Shown here one piece after another: positions 38,520 through 50,790 of a DNA stretch of 64,000 nucleotides (the first letter of the stretch is position 1; every line of letters begins with the position of its first letter). The translations under genes and the position numbers were made by a program. The DNA lies in NCBI GenBank assembly GCA_964020975.1, contig CAXHWN010002465.1:1050001-1114000 (forward strand). The letters are read 5' to 3'. Under the pieces are notes generated by a model. That model did not search any database. It saw nothing but the letters and a program-made list of their open reading frames with translations, and was not told where the DNA came from. The stretch comes from Hermodice carunculata. Taxonomy: Eukaryota > Annelida > Polychaeta > Eunicida > Amphinomidae.

Positions 38520-38905
38520 TGCAGTTAACAAATCTAACTTCGATTTATAGGTTTGTAACACCGCACATTTTTGTAATCTGCATGTGACCTTTAAAGGTCA
38601 AAAGTCCAGGTCATCTGGACCTTCAACATTTTCATCCAGCCATAACTCTGTTCATTTTCCTCCACTTTTCACCATGTTGTACCCATATTGTAGGCATTGC
38701 AACACTTCATATTTCTGTAATTAGCATGTAATATCTAAGGTCAAAGGTCAAGGTCATTTGGACCTTTGAAAGTTTCATCTAGCCATAACTTACTCAATTT
38801 TCATCCGATTTGGTTTATGCTATGCTTAAAATGTTGATATTGTAAAACTGTACATTGTTGTAATTTACATGTGACCTCTCGAGGACAAAGGTCACTTTTT
38901 CTAAT
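38520..38905 (+). repeat. ~143-bp tandem repeat with AGGTCA motifs
   Basis: A unit containing TGTAAT(C/T)(T/A)GCATGTGACCT, AAAGGTCA and a TTTCATC(C/T)AGCCATAACT motif recurs with anchors near 38564, 38705 and 38850. It is about 2.5 units long. Each unit carries paired TGACCT / AGGTCA hexamers. Confidence 0.75.
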
Positions 38906-39075
38906 TATATCATGAACATATCATTTTCTTATGGAATTACCCTATAGTACACACAATACTAGATGTGAAGCTTAAACGCAGATATTTACAAGACACGCAG
39001 GCGTACTATAATGAAATGCTGCCTAAAAGTACAGAACCCATTTGGTATGTCATGTAAAAAAAGCAATCAGTGCAA

Positions 39076-39304
39076 TGTGCTGTGTGACTATAGCATTTCA
39101 TGTAATGTTGCTAATAAAATAGGTGATTTACCTGGTCAAATATGGCTTTCTTACCTGCTGAGCCGTCTATTCTGGATGCTTTCAAAGTCCCAAGTGACCT
39201 CCTTAGTCTGTGGTCCTGTGTTTCCCAATCGGTGTCCACAAAGAGGCTCCCCTGCTGACATCACAGGATTTTTTTTTGGGGGGGGGGGGGAACACCTCAC
39301 CACA
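39076..39304 (-). repeat. LTR, downstream copy (element orientation)
   Basis: Aligned by eye with 47528-47751. Shared phrases include CATGTAATGTTGCTAATAAA, TATTCTGGATGC, GTGTCCACAAAGAGG, CCCCTGCTGAC and TCACAGGATTT. On the minus strand it starts TGTGGTGAGG. Confidence 0.85.
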
Positions 39305-39309
39305 TTTCT

Positions 39310-41283
39310 CCCCATTTAATAAGACAATGGTCACAAACAAAAGGACATAATGTGCCAAAACGAATTTTGATTTGTCCAGAATGATACCGTGTATAATTTT
39401 ATGTCCAAACTGGGAACCAAACTAAAAAGAAAAATGGATATGATGCTTCATGTGCAGGATGGGTGCAGCTTAGATGAGGACTCCTAGAGCAAAAGAGAAA
39501 AGACACATTGCTTAATAAGATGTGTGTATCTGCCATTCATGTGTCCTGGTAATGCACATCTATAAAAACATCACATTTAACCAGCGACATTAATTTCTTC
39601 ACCAAAGATTCCTTACTCCAGTGAAATCAACTACAAGCAAATACGATCCCCCAAGCAATACATGCATTTCCCAGATTCCATATTAGCTATAACATGCTAA
39701 CCAATAACCCCATCACAAATCACATGCATTTTTTTTTGCATCATACGCAGATCTTATTTCAGCTATCTACATATTTACAAAATTGTATCAATCCTATGTC
39801 AGCTCCTCAGCAAGGTGGACAATGTTGCAGACCTATAGACCCAAAATAAGAGGTCATAGAATGATTTTCCCACCTCACGAGTTACATCGCGCAACATGGA
39901 CAGCGGCAAATTCTTACTCCATGCCACCAGTTTGGCAGCTTCAAGAACCATTCCCAGGTTTGAGCACTGGACCTCCCACTTAAAATGGCACCAGATAGGG
40001 GGCATCTGTCTCCAAAGCCATCCTTCTGAGTGGTATTACCCTCAGTACTAGGTCCATGGATGGCTCACTCCCTGTTCATGCAGAAATCCCAAAGATGCAT
40101 TCTGGAATAGCTGTAATCCACCATTCTGCCTCCTCCATATTTCCACTAAAACAGGGGAGATAGGTTCGATGATCCATAGGTAGCATCCGCTTCATGACCT
40201 CTGTACAATGATGGGTGCATTCCTCCTCCTCACCTCCACGCAAATGAAGTATTACTGGAAGGTGCAGTGTGGCAGCTAAGGGTGTCACTAGCTCCAGAGG
40301 TTTCTGCTGTTCCAACTTTTGCTGTTCTGTGCAATTCCAGCCAGTGAACCAGCCCTACTTTCCCTAGACCCACAACTCTCAGCAAAAGCAGACAACTCTC
40401 TATCCGCACCAGGTCTTATTTGGTCAGCTTAGTCGCAAACTTTGGGTGTAAACCCACTGCAAAGGAAGCTCTCTCATCCTGAAGGAAGTGCCTCTTGCTT
40501 GCTTCTGTGTTCTACTTGTTTTAAAAACAATGACTGGATACCACTGCCTCCAACTTGAGCTCCTTGGAACTGCCTGGCCAAGACTCAAGCACAGCGTGAG
40601 GGTCCAGCTACTGAGTTTGGTCCAAAAGCTCCCCAAGATGACAATGGGCATCCACTACTTGGAAATGCTGTCGAAACTGCTGGATAAGATCTCAGCCTAC
40701 CTTTCAACCAGGCATGGCTAATGATGGCCCAGTGACCTTGGAGTCCTCTCTGTACTGATCCACTACTATCCATTTGTGATCACTCATACTCCTGTGGAAA
40801 GTCTCCTCCTCCAAAAAATAATTGTACCACTATACTACACAAGGTCTCTCAATCGGTTTGGTCTCAGAACCTCCCTGCTCTCCTGGTATGCCATGTTGTT
40901 GTCACTACTGGATCAGCAATTGAAACCGGGACAGAAACTGTCAGCTGAGTTAACGAGTCTGATCCTGGCACAGCACTTACCTTTGGTGACAGGGGCCTAA
41001 TTAGGCTGCCTAGCGAGGAGTCAGATGATTGACTTGTAGACATGGGCAGTGCCAGAGTACTGCAGAAAACATCTTGAGCATCAATTGATGGAACATCAGT
41101 GCCACTCACATCACCTTGGCTCGTAGCTCCCTCCTGATCTCCAAACAGGTCCCTGAATACATCTTCCAGGAAATCATCATCATTTTCCTCCTCATCGTAA
41201 GCAATTGTGGTGTCCAGATCTAAAAGGACATGCCTCATTCTTCTAAGCCACAGGGGCACAAACCAATATTCACAGGGGTTCAA
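39310..41283 (-). other. Region between integrase and the downstream LTR
   Basis: The 40864-41283 part is acidic and ends in a WHTRRAGRF segment like the C-terminal tail of gypsy Pol proteins. The 40.0-40.3-kb part has an acidic patch and a EEAEWWITAIPECIFGI segment with no recognised domain. About 2 kb in total, longer than in a minimal gypsy element. Confidence 0.5.
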
Positions 41284-41499
41284 CCTATCATGACCCGTGA
41301 CCCTCTCTTCCTTTTTCCCTTATCTTGGAGACAACACTTCTGTGATAAGGAAAAGACCATTCCAAACTTTGTTCAGTTAACTTGACTGACCTACTTTACA
41401 GGCAGATTATAATTGATACACAAGATCCCCAACCTCATAAGACCTGCTACATAGTTTAAGATCATGGGTCTTCTTCTGCCTTTCCTGGGCCACTTTCAG

Positions 41500-44400
41500 C
41501 TACTTCCATGCCATTTCATGAGTGGTTGAAAGTATCTCTTGCAACTGCCATGCATACTCTGAAAGCTCCTTCCCTTGGTCCATGTCAAATGACCTGAACA
41601 TCAAGTCTCTGGGGGGGAAAGCACCTCCCTGACCAACATCGTTAAATTGGCTGAGAATCCAGTACTGTGATTCGGCATGGACTGAACAGCAGCAGCCAAA
41701 TGTGGCAGATGTTTGTTCCAATTCCTGTTTGAGCCCTGAATACAACACCTAATCATCTGCAGCAGAAGCTGATTATAATGTTCCACTTGACTGTTTGCAC
41801 AAGGTCGATACAGGGTGGTCCTGGTCTTTATGATCTCCAAAACATCACATATCACTCTCACCAACTTGCTGTCCATGTTCTTTCCTTGATCTGTATGGAG
41901 ATTAAGGAGGCAACCAAACCTAGCAATGAACTCATTCACTGCTTTTTCAACAATACTTTCTGCTGATTGATTTGACAGAGCATAGCACTCAAATCACTTG
42001 GTGAATTGATCGGCTAACGTAAGTGTGTGCACATCACCTGCAAAACTAGGTGTGAAGGGACTAAGTATATCTATATGTAGGCCTACATGCTCCATGGGTG
42101 CTTCAGCATGATACTTTCCAAGACGTGCTCTTGGCCATATCCTGGCTTTCTTGTTGATCGCATTGCTGCTGCGCCCGACTGCAATATCGACACCCCCCAC
42201 AGGGAAGTTGTTCTAACTTTGTACCAGCACTATAGCAATCACAGAAAATCTTATGGTCCAAAATTCTGGACAGCCCATCAGTGTTCTGGCATTTCTTGCC
42301 TTCTCCATGAATGATCTCCATATCATATTGGCTCAATTCCCCCAACCACGTAGCCAACTGCCCCTCAATATACTTGAACCTCATAAGCCATGCCAGACTT
42401 GCATGATCGGTCCACACCACAAACCTCCTGCCCAACTTATAGTGTCAATACTGCCTGGTGTAATGTACTACTGCTAACAACTCCTTCCTGGTGGAACAGT
42501 ACTTCCTCTGCCCTGCTGTGAATGACAAGCTTTCAAACGCTATCACCAATAATTTCGCACTCTGTACCTAACTCAACTCATCTCCAATGGCCGAGCCTGA
42601 GGCATCAAAGTCCAAGTAAAACTTACCTTCCTTCTGTGGGAAACCTAAAACACGAGCTTCCACCAGGGCACATTTGAGTTTGTCAAATGCCTCCTGGTGT
42701 TTTTTATCCCACACAAACTTGTCTTTGCCCCTGTCAACTCATACAAATAACTGGCTATCTCTGCAAACTCTGGAATATGGTCCCAGTGGTAATTTACAAA
42801 GCCAAAAAATGACTCAACATCCTTTGTGCTATGTGGCTTCGGCCAGGAGGTGACAGCCTTTACCTTAACTGGGTCAACTCTCACACCTTCTGAAACCACC
42901 TTTCCCAAAAATCTGCCTTCATGTTGGAATAATAAATAATGTTTGCCCTTCAACTTGATCTGATGGGTTTAAACTCTGAATCACCTTCCGAAGACTATCA
43001 GAATGATTCTGAAAAGTACTCACCAGAACATCAACAAGAAATGTTAGAAGGCTCAACCAAATGAATCCCCTAAGCACAAGATTTATTGTTTTCATGAAAG
43101 TGGCTGGAGCATTGCATAAACAAAAACCATCCTTTGATGTTCAAGCAGGCCATATTTGGTGAGAAATGCCATCTTGTGCCGATCACTATTTTTCTACTGG
43201 AATTTTCCAGTAGCAACTAGCCGTATCTAAAGAACAAAAATATGTGTTTCCCCCTAGAGCATCCAAGCATTCTTTGTTCAAGGGCAAAGGATAGCATCCT
43301 TGACCGTGACCTTGTTTATTTCTTGACAGTCCATGCACCAGTGCACCCCATCATCCTTCTTTCATACCAAGACTGCCACTGCATCCCACTGTGATGAGGC
43401 CAGCTGAAAAACCCCCACATCCAGCATCTACTTCAAGTGCTTTTTCCTCCTTACTTTGGAAGGCAAAAGACAATGCCTCATCCTTCGTCTCACTGGAGTT
43501 GCCCCTTGAGAGTTGATCTTATGTTTTATATCTGAGAAACAACCAAGATCAAGGTCATTTTGGAGAACACATCAGAATATTCCTGAAGTAACACTGAAAG
43601 CTTCTGAGCTTCCTCCCTTGACAAGTTCACATTTGACCATTCCAACAAAGACTGCAAATGTTCAGGTACCTTTCCGGGATACATCTGTGATATAGGATCA
43701 GCATTTATGTCTTTCATGCTATAGGCCTAAGAAAGTCTGCTGTTCATCAAAGGTGACAAACTACTTCCTTCTGAGGATAAATCACTGACATCGTCTAATA
43801 ATGTTTCCCCCATCTGCATGGCACTCCCCACCAAAGTAATGTTTCCCCCATCTGCATGGCACTCCCCACCAAAGTACCTGGTTTTAGAGTGACAAACATA
43901 TTCTACAAATTAATAGAGGGAATAGGTACCTTCTTCCATCCAGCTACTAACATAGTTGGGGACATTAAGTCTGGTTGGTTATTCTTTAGAGTGACCATGT
44001 ACTCGCCTGGATTGGCAGCCTTAAATCCTCCAATTCCATGCACCTGAAGATTTGGGGGAATCACTAACCTTTCTGTGAGTCTTACCTTACACATGGCAAA
44101 GTCACAGTCTCCTGCTTGGCAAAGAGTGGTTGGGATTATAGCATATCCTATACTGACATCATTGCACTTGAGGTCTACTGCCCCACTGTTGGAGAGAGGA
44201 AATCCAATCTTAGAATTAATGGGTTGGTCACTGGGGCAATATACACATTCGAAGAAATAACCTGACACCTAGCACCCAATATGCTACCATAGTGCCTTTT
44301 TTGCCATACATTTAAGTGAAAACCATTCCCCTGCGTGATAATCAAGACCAATTCATTGTGCAAAGTCTGTACTGACTACAATGACCTAAGCTGCCATGTG
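41500..44400 (-). pseudogene. pol region of the Ty3/gypsy fossil
   Basis: In order on the minus strand are: a protease-like segment (43.9-44.4 kb); the leader to the reverse transcriptase (PEHLQSLLEWSNVNLSREEA, near 43.6 kb); reverse transcriptase remnants (FLGKVVSEGVRVDPVKVKAV and FFGFVNYH, near 42.8-42.9 kb); an RNase H segment (VVWTDHASLAWLM and KCQNTDGLSR, near 42.3-42.4 kb); and integrase segments (ADQFTK and LHTDQGKNM, then YRPCANSQVEHYN, at 41.6-42.1 kb). The region is broken in many places. Confidence 0.85.
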
Positions 44401-44649
44401 CACCACTGCACTACAATCCCATTTGTTCACTTGGCCAGCATGACTATGTTGTACCCAGTATTTGCTCTCAATGAAACTCCTTTACAAAATATTTATATGT
44501 GTCCTGCCCCACGTTACAACAATATCTCAAATCTCTATTTACAACCTGGCCACCAAGAGTCTTAGGGGTTGCCTAGTGGCCAGTATCTACAACCCGGGTT
44601 TGTTTAACCCTTTCTCTGGTGCTGGTGAGCCATTCACTCCAGGAGAATG

Positions 44650-46466
44650 TTTTGGCAAGGTAGCGGACACTCAGGGTAAAAGTGTGACGTGCCCCCACAC
44701 TTAAAACATGACCCTCTCTCCCATGGCAGAGTACTAGCTGAAACCCAGCCTGGAATTGCTACTACAGGTTTCTGCCTCTTCTCCTGGGATTCCATGAATA
44801 ATTGAACATGCCAAGCATGCTCTTCATGGCTACCTGCATTCCGGTCTTCATTCCAGGTGCCACAGGCTTCTCGGTTAGTGAGGCTATTCTATCCTCCAGA
44901 GGGTAACTCATTTGCTTGTGTCTTCCCCTATCTCAGGTTCCCATAGACATAGGTTGCACCTGAGGGAAGAAGTTCTCATTCTCAAAAGACACTGACACAC
45001 CATTCATAGACTCTTTCCCATACATGATATCATGGTTTTGCTCTTGGATCTTTATAAGGTGCAATGCTTCTTCCAAGTCCTCTGGCTCCTTGTTCAAAAC
45101 TTGAAAAGCTGCTGAACAATGTAAATGTCCCTCCAAGAATGCCTCTTTAGCCATGGTCTCGATGCTCCCCACAGCACCTGTTGCATACTGGTAACTGTCC
45201 CTGGCAAATTTTTGAGCATACTCGGCAAACTACTCCACACTCTCCTTTGGCCTCTGCTTCAACAAGGAAAGCTGCCGCCGCACACTAACAGACATGTGCT
45301 TTCTTCCAAACCAGTTCTTTAGTTTCCTTGACAATCACCGAAAATCCTAGCAAACTTCCTCTTTCAAACTCCTGAAAAAGTCAAGGGCCTTACCATGCAA
45401 AAAACCATCAATGAGGTGGTCTAGCTTCTCATTCTGCCCCCACCCATAATGCAATGCAATCCTCTTAAACTGTAAAATAAAAGGACGCCAGTCTTCCCTG
45501 CCATCATAAGTGGCCATCTTGGGTGGATGTTATCCTCTCACTCTCTTGTGTCGCATTCCATGCCCCAAGTTGCAGATTGGGTTATCCATGGTCAGCGATA
45601 TTGGTTGATCCATTGCTGGCTGAACTACCCGAGGATTCAGCTGAGGCTGTAGCATATGGACCATCTGTGGCTGTTGCCCTGAAAATATCCAATGGATATT
45701 GCCCCACTAGCCTTTGTGGTTGAAGTGCAGGAGCAAATGTTGGTTGCCCTTAGCACACAGGATATTGGGGAAACCCTGGGGGTAAATACCCAACTTTTCC
45801 CCCACCCCCAGCCTGGGATGTCGGGTTCGTGCACTGTGGGACACTATTGATTATTACAGAGCCTGGTCCCAGTAGATGCAGGTTACTTATACTGGATGAC
45901 AGGGATGTACGTGTGATCGATGGTGGTGGTTTAAAATCACTGCCCCCTTTACTCCCTTGAGTATATGGTAATGGTGTGCCCCAGGAAGCAGGCTACAACC
46001 CCCCCCCCTCCCCTTGCCCACTAACAGGCTACCACTCGCAAGCTTTGGGTAAACACTTGTGGGTGTGGAAGTCGTATTTGATGATTTAACCTCTTCCCAT
46101 TCTTCCCTTATGCGTGACTGAGGCACAATTACCGCATCTAGCTTTTTGACCATTTTACATTTGGGACATAAATTTGTCAAACAGTTGGACAATTTGCTGG
46201 GATTCAGAATCCCGTTGCTGTTGCTGCTTTTCACTGTTAGTGGGTGCATCATTGCTCCCAAAACAAATCACCTGATTGTAAATCATGGTGTCCCCTGTCT
46301 GCTGAGGCAAGATATTTCTGTCAATGAGAATATCATATGTAATCAACAGACCCTCTGCTGCCAATTCCTCCCTGATAGCAAAAATAGCTTTAAGTTTTGC
46401 AAATGCAATGCCTGAAAAAGTACCCAAAGCCTTTGGGCTTGCGGTATTAATGACAATTGAGGCCAC
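44650..46466 (-). pseudogene. gag region of the Ty3/gypsy fossil
   Basis: A Gag-like frame starts near 46466. A capsid-like segment rich in Glu and Leu follows (for example around 44933-45172, EDLEEALHLIKIQEQNHD), and a CCHC zinc knuckle (C-x2-C-x4-H-x4-C) is readable near 44660-44705. The region is broken. Confidence 0.7.
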
Positions 46467-47527
46467 TCCAATGGTAGATTAGTCAAACTCAAAATTAAAA
46501 AAAAAAAATTCCCTTTTAATACAATATCCGTATTTATAATGAATTGAAGAGTGAAGGGAAATTTACGATGTTATTCAACACCAGAAGACCAACACTGAAC
46601 AGTTAACCTTCACTCACAATAGTGCATATATTTTTTACTAGGTCAAGTCGACATGAGAGGGGAGAAAAAAATACTATTGAAATACCAGTAACACATAGCA
46701 AGGCAAGACAAGCAATCAAAGTAACCAGTCAACCAATACTTAACATTCAAGCAACACAATTGTCAAACACCAATGCACTGGATAGGGAAATAATAACACA
46801 GGGGAATACTGTGTGAATGCAAAAAAAACCCCCAAGTTATGTGCAGGTATACAAAGTTGTCGACTGGGGATTCAGTTGTAACATGGAGCTGACACCAGTG
46901 TATCTGTTGTACAATCCCTGATTGTGCAGTCCTATCGAGGAAAAGGAGAAAAAAAGAGAAAAAAAACGAATTGCTGCTGATAGTATGATCTAGCCAAAAG
47001 TTTTTCATAAACCCATAAATTTGTTCAAAATCAAAACAAATTTTTTTCACAAATATTTTCCAACATACAATCTTGAATGGAGGAAGAAAGGAAAAAACAC
47101 ACAAAAGACCAAACAAAACTAGAAAAAAACTAAATATGGTGGGAAACATAACTTTTAAATTACCAGAAATTCATAATAGCCGCCAGGACACAATATCAAT
47201 GACTCGCGAATTTCAAAGGCACTGAGTGAATTAAAATAAAGTTCATGGCAAGTCAATCAGCATTTAAGCTGATCAAACCCCCATAAATTGTGACAAGTCA
47301 CTGTAAAATTGCTAAGTGACCACTACTTAGTACAATGGCCCAGCCATGCACACAAAATAGCAATGCAAGCACACACAAATAGTTTCATTTTCTTTTTTTT
47401 TTTTTTTTTTTTTCATGTGAAAAGAAATCTCACTACATCAAGTGTCTGTCTGGATCTCCTATTTTGACCAATCCAAAAATGCTCCTTCCACATTGGATCA
47501 AATACAGTCACTTCTAGTACCAATTTT

Positions 47528-47751
47528 TGTGCTGTGTGCTAAAAACGACTATAAAATGTCATGTAATGTTGCTAATAAAACTTTTTTTTACTTGGTCATA
47601 TGTGCCTTGCTTGCCTTCTGAGCCATCTATTCTGGATGCGTTCCAAGTCCTGAGCAATCCTTATTCTGTGGTCTGGCCTTTCCCAATCAGTGTCCACAAA
47701 GAGGTTCCCCTGCTGACGTCACAGGATTTCCTGGGGAAATACCTCACTACA
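47528..47751 (-). repeat. LTR, upstream copy (element orientation)
   Basis: Partner of 39076-39304. On the minus strand it starts TGTAGTGAGGTATTTCC and ends near CACACAGCACA. Confidence 0.85.
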
Positions 47752-47960
47752 TCAGTGCCAAATAGTCTGGTACAAATCCCACACAGGTACTGTTTAGCTC
47801 CAAAGTGATACTCAAAGGTACAATGCTGATTAAATCCCACAGAGGTACAGCTTGGTTCCAATGTGGTACAATTAAATACCAAATATATCAGCCCACTCAA
47901 AGACGCTGTCCACATTCCACAGGTACAATGTATAAATGAGTATCTCCTTGGCAATAACAG
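47752..47960 (+). repeat. Degenerate ~50-bp tandem repeat with GGTAC spacing
   Basis: Segments such as AAATCCCACACAGGTAC, AAATCCCACAGAGGTAC and ATTCCACAGGTAC recur from 47.77 to 47.93 kb, just outside the LTR. Confidence 0.5.
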
Positions 47961-48478
47961 TAGCTTACAGTCCCACTAGCTTGACTTCAGACCGCACCTG
48001 TCAGATCTCAGAATTCTCCTCTCTCACCCATTCATGAAATGCTTTATATATCTAGACTAAGAACTCTCACCAATATTCTAGAGTTTTCCAATAAGTCACA
48101 CAACCCAATTCGCTGAAACCTGTGTGGACCACATAAAGGCTTACCACAATGAATGTAGGTCACCATTCCAATTGTTTACAAATTACATGAGAGTCACCCC
48201 AACAAAGCAGGCCAACTCAGTGACTCTGCACACACTCATTGAGTACAGTCACCTCTCCAAATCAAAGCCAACAATCATTTTTATATCCAGAACAAATATT
48301 TTTTAGGTTGCATGTTGCTAAAGGTACAATTTCAGTTTGGAGTCTGTCCCTTTGGGAGGCATATTTAATACACTGGGAAACATAATGAAAGTAATCCTCA
48401 GCAGAAAGACCACAGGACAAAGTGGTCACACTATCAAGCCCATTTTGTGCTGTCGCAGTCCTACTTGCTGCATCCCAA
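47961..48478. other. Non-coding stretch, nothing recognised
   Basis: No gene, RNA or repeat was seen here. Confidence 0.35.
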
Positions 48479-48699
48479 TTTCATTCTAGCATGCATTATG
48501 GCTATCTTCCTTTACTTCAAAATAAAACAGTTCACTCCGTTTAAGTTTGCTTTTGTTTCATTTTCATTGAAACTCTTCAATGTTTAGCCCATTTTCATTC
48601 TAGCATGGATAATAGCTATCTTCCTTTTCTTCAAAATAAAATAGTTCACTCCATTTATGTTTGGTTTTGTTTCATTTACTTTTAAACTCTTCAATGTTT
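48479..48699 (+). repeat. ~107-bp direct duplication, period 114
   Basis: TTTCATTCTAGCATG, CTATCTTCCTTT, CAAAATAAAA and ACTCTTCAATGTTT occur in the same order at 48479-48585 and 48593-48699. On the minus strand this is the 3' end of the adjacent LINE (the KRKIAIIHARMKMG segment and its downstream copy). Confidence 0.88.
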
Positions 48700-50790
48700 T
48701 CAGCATTTTTGTACTGTAAATTGGTGGTCTTAATATAGAAGTGGTCTTTTTATGGAGATGGTCTTGATTGGAAAAACTACTGTATAAAGATTGAAGTGCA
48801 CATCTGTAAAGTTTGTACTGTAGGCTCTTTCGAATAGCTTCTAGTTCCCTTGCCTTTGTAGTCATTGAATTTATATGTGATGAAAGGTCAGAAGAAATGA
48901 TAATATAAAGATGTTTAGGTTGCTAAAAATGTTCAATAACTGCTTGTTGTAACGCTAAATTAGTGTGATCAACGTGCCTCCTTCTGCTACAAACCAATAA
49001 TGATTTAGTTGTCGCTGGGTTAAAAGTAAGCAGCCATTGGTTTGCCCAGTCAGACATTGCCGGAAGATCTTGGTTTGAAATGCTTGCCCCTTCAACTTGG
49101 TCATCCACTTGGATAAACAGTGCTGTGCTGTCTTCAAATGGACATATATCTGATTTAACTATGTCTACAATATTGTTGACGAAGATCAAGAACATGAGTG
49201 GGTCTTGTACAGATACTTGTGAGACACCTGCGTAGATAGGGTGCGAAGTGGATGCCTCACCTTAAATAACAACATGCTGATGGTAGGGATATATATTATT
49301 TTCCGCCCACTCTAACAGCCTACCACGAATGCCTGTTTCCCTCATTTTATAGTGATATACTTTATGAAATGTTTTGTGATATCACTACATGAAATTTATT
49401 TTCATAAGTGAACTGCATAATAAGACTTGTGGTATAGGCAAACGAGTTTCTTGATGGCGCTATCACCAGAATGTCTCTTGGACAGGACACAGTTATCCAG
49501 GAAAAAGTTTAGAATATGCTTGGTAACTGATCATTCATAAACTTTGATGAATGCAGTTTAGTTGTGACATTGGTTTGTAATTTTTACAGAGAACTGATGA
49601 TTCACTCTACAAAGTTGGTGACATGTGTGCTTTCTTCCATCATGATGGGTATTTTGAACTGACTAGACAAACGTTAAACAGTTTAGTCAGAGAAGAAGAG
49701 ATCCTAGGAGCAACCTCTTTTAACAGCAATGGGCTGATGCCATCTGGTCCACAAGCCTTATCAGTGTTTAAAGCTTTCAAAATGTTGTAAACTGTTTCGT
49801 CTCTGTACTCAGTTTTTTCCGCAGGATTCTGCTGGGAGTAATATCTCGATAATTTACTATCGGAATTGACACAGCACTGTTGCAGAAAGAAACCATTAAA
49901 ACATTGCTTCTTCTGTATTGTGGAAAATGATTATATATCATATGAAATTATGGTTGCAATTGATGATTTGGAATGTCCAGATATGAAGTATTGCACTATT
50001 GTCGACCAATTTGTGCTTTTCTAATTTTCCCTAGTTTACAGTTTCACATTGTTTCATATGATATTTTGTTTCTGCTGACCACCGATTGGTAAGGATGACT
50101 GCAGATCACGGAAGTATCTCCATACATTGCGGGTTGCATTAGATGCTGTTTTGCTTTTTGGTGTATTCTTTCCACTTTTTGCTTTTGAGTGCGTAATTCA
50201 GATGTTTACCATGCTGCATCATTTGCAAATGCCGGCATGGTCTTGTTTGGCATAACATCATGTGCAACAGTCAAGAAAGGTCAACACGCTGCGCCAACCC
50301 TACCAGTATGGAAGCAGGCATCGCAGTCAACTTATTTTGCCTTTGTCGGAATATATCAAAATCAGATTTAGAATAGTTAGTCCCATATTAGCCTATTACA
50401 GCAATTAGCCTTTTGACCCGTGAAATATAAACTTGCCGCAACTGTGCATTGGTCCCTCTGTGCCACAGGTAACAACAATGACACAGATTGAATGTACTAG
50501 GGCATTTTGCTGATTATTTGATATAAACAAGTTGATGTTTGCTCTGCTACCATCGTTGGCTCTGAGACATGGAGTTTCCAATTGTTGTAAAAACATTTTT
50601 TTTTAAACAATGTTTTTTCAGCATTCAAGTCCCCACTATCATGATATTTGTACTGTGCGTATTAGTGAAGGTCAAAGTTAAGATGAAGACATCCAAGAAG
50701 GATGCGTTTGAATTTGAAGGTCTGAAAGCAGCAACTAGTACAAATTTGTTATTGTAAGTCAGATATCCATATTAACTCAAGATTTGGACT
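48585..50790 (-). mobile_element. LINE copy (CR1/jockey-like), endonuclease plus reverse transcriptase
   Basis: From right to left on the minus strand: endonuclease pieces NKFVLVAAFRPSNSN and GDLNAEKTL, then ETPCLRANDGSRANINLFIS near 50.5-50.7 kb; a linker with KTASNATRNVWRYFRDLQ near 50.1 kb; reverse transcriptase start with YNILKALNTDKACGPDGISP near 49.75 kb; VTKHILNFFLDNCVLSKRHS near 49.5 kb; GVSQVSVQDPLMFLIFVNNI near 49.2 kb; and the WANQWLLTFNPATTKSLLV segment near 49.05 kb. The catalytic-box region reads FEDSTALF instead of F/YADDTALF. The C-terminal RKIAIIHARMKMG is near 48.6 kb. There are many stops and shifts; the copy is dead. Confidence 0.8.

Larger units (their letters stand above)
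39076..47751 (-). mobile_element. Ty3/gypsy LTR retrotransposon, fossil
   Basis: The copy is 8.7 kb long, bounded by two related ~225-bp LTRs and read on the minus strand. It has LTR, gag, protease, reverse transcriptase, RNase H, integrase, a downstream region of unknown function, then LTR, which is the Ty3/gypsy order. A purine-rich stretch on the minus strand (GGGGAGAAA) sits directly inside the 39.3-kb LTR, and a primer-site-like TTGGTACTAGAAGTG lies inside the 47.5-kb LTR. TCAGT lies directly outside the right end and again just outside the left end, four bases from the recognisable LTR edge, and is a probable 5-bp target duplication. The coding parts are broken many times (well over ten). 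The two LTRs differ at very roughly a fifth of positions by eye, so the insertion is old. Confidence 0.88.
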
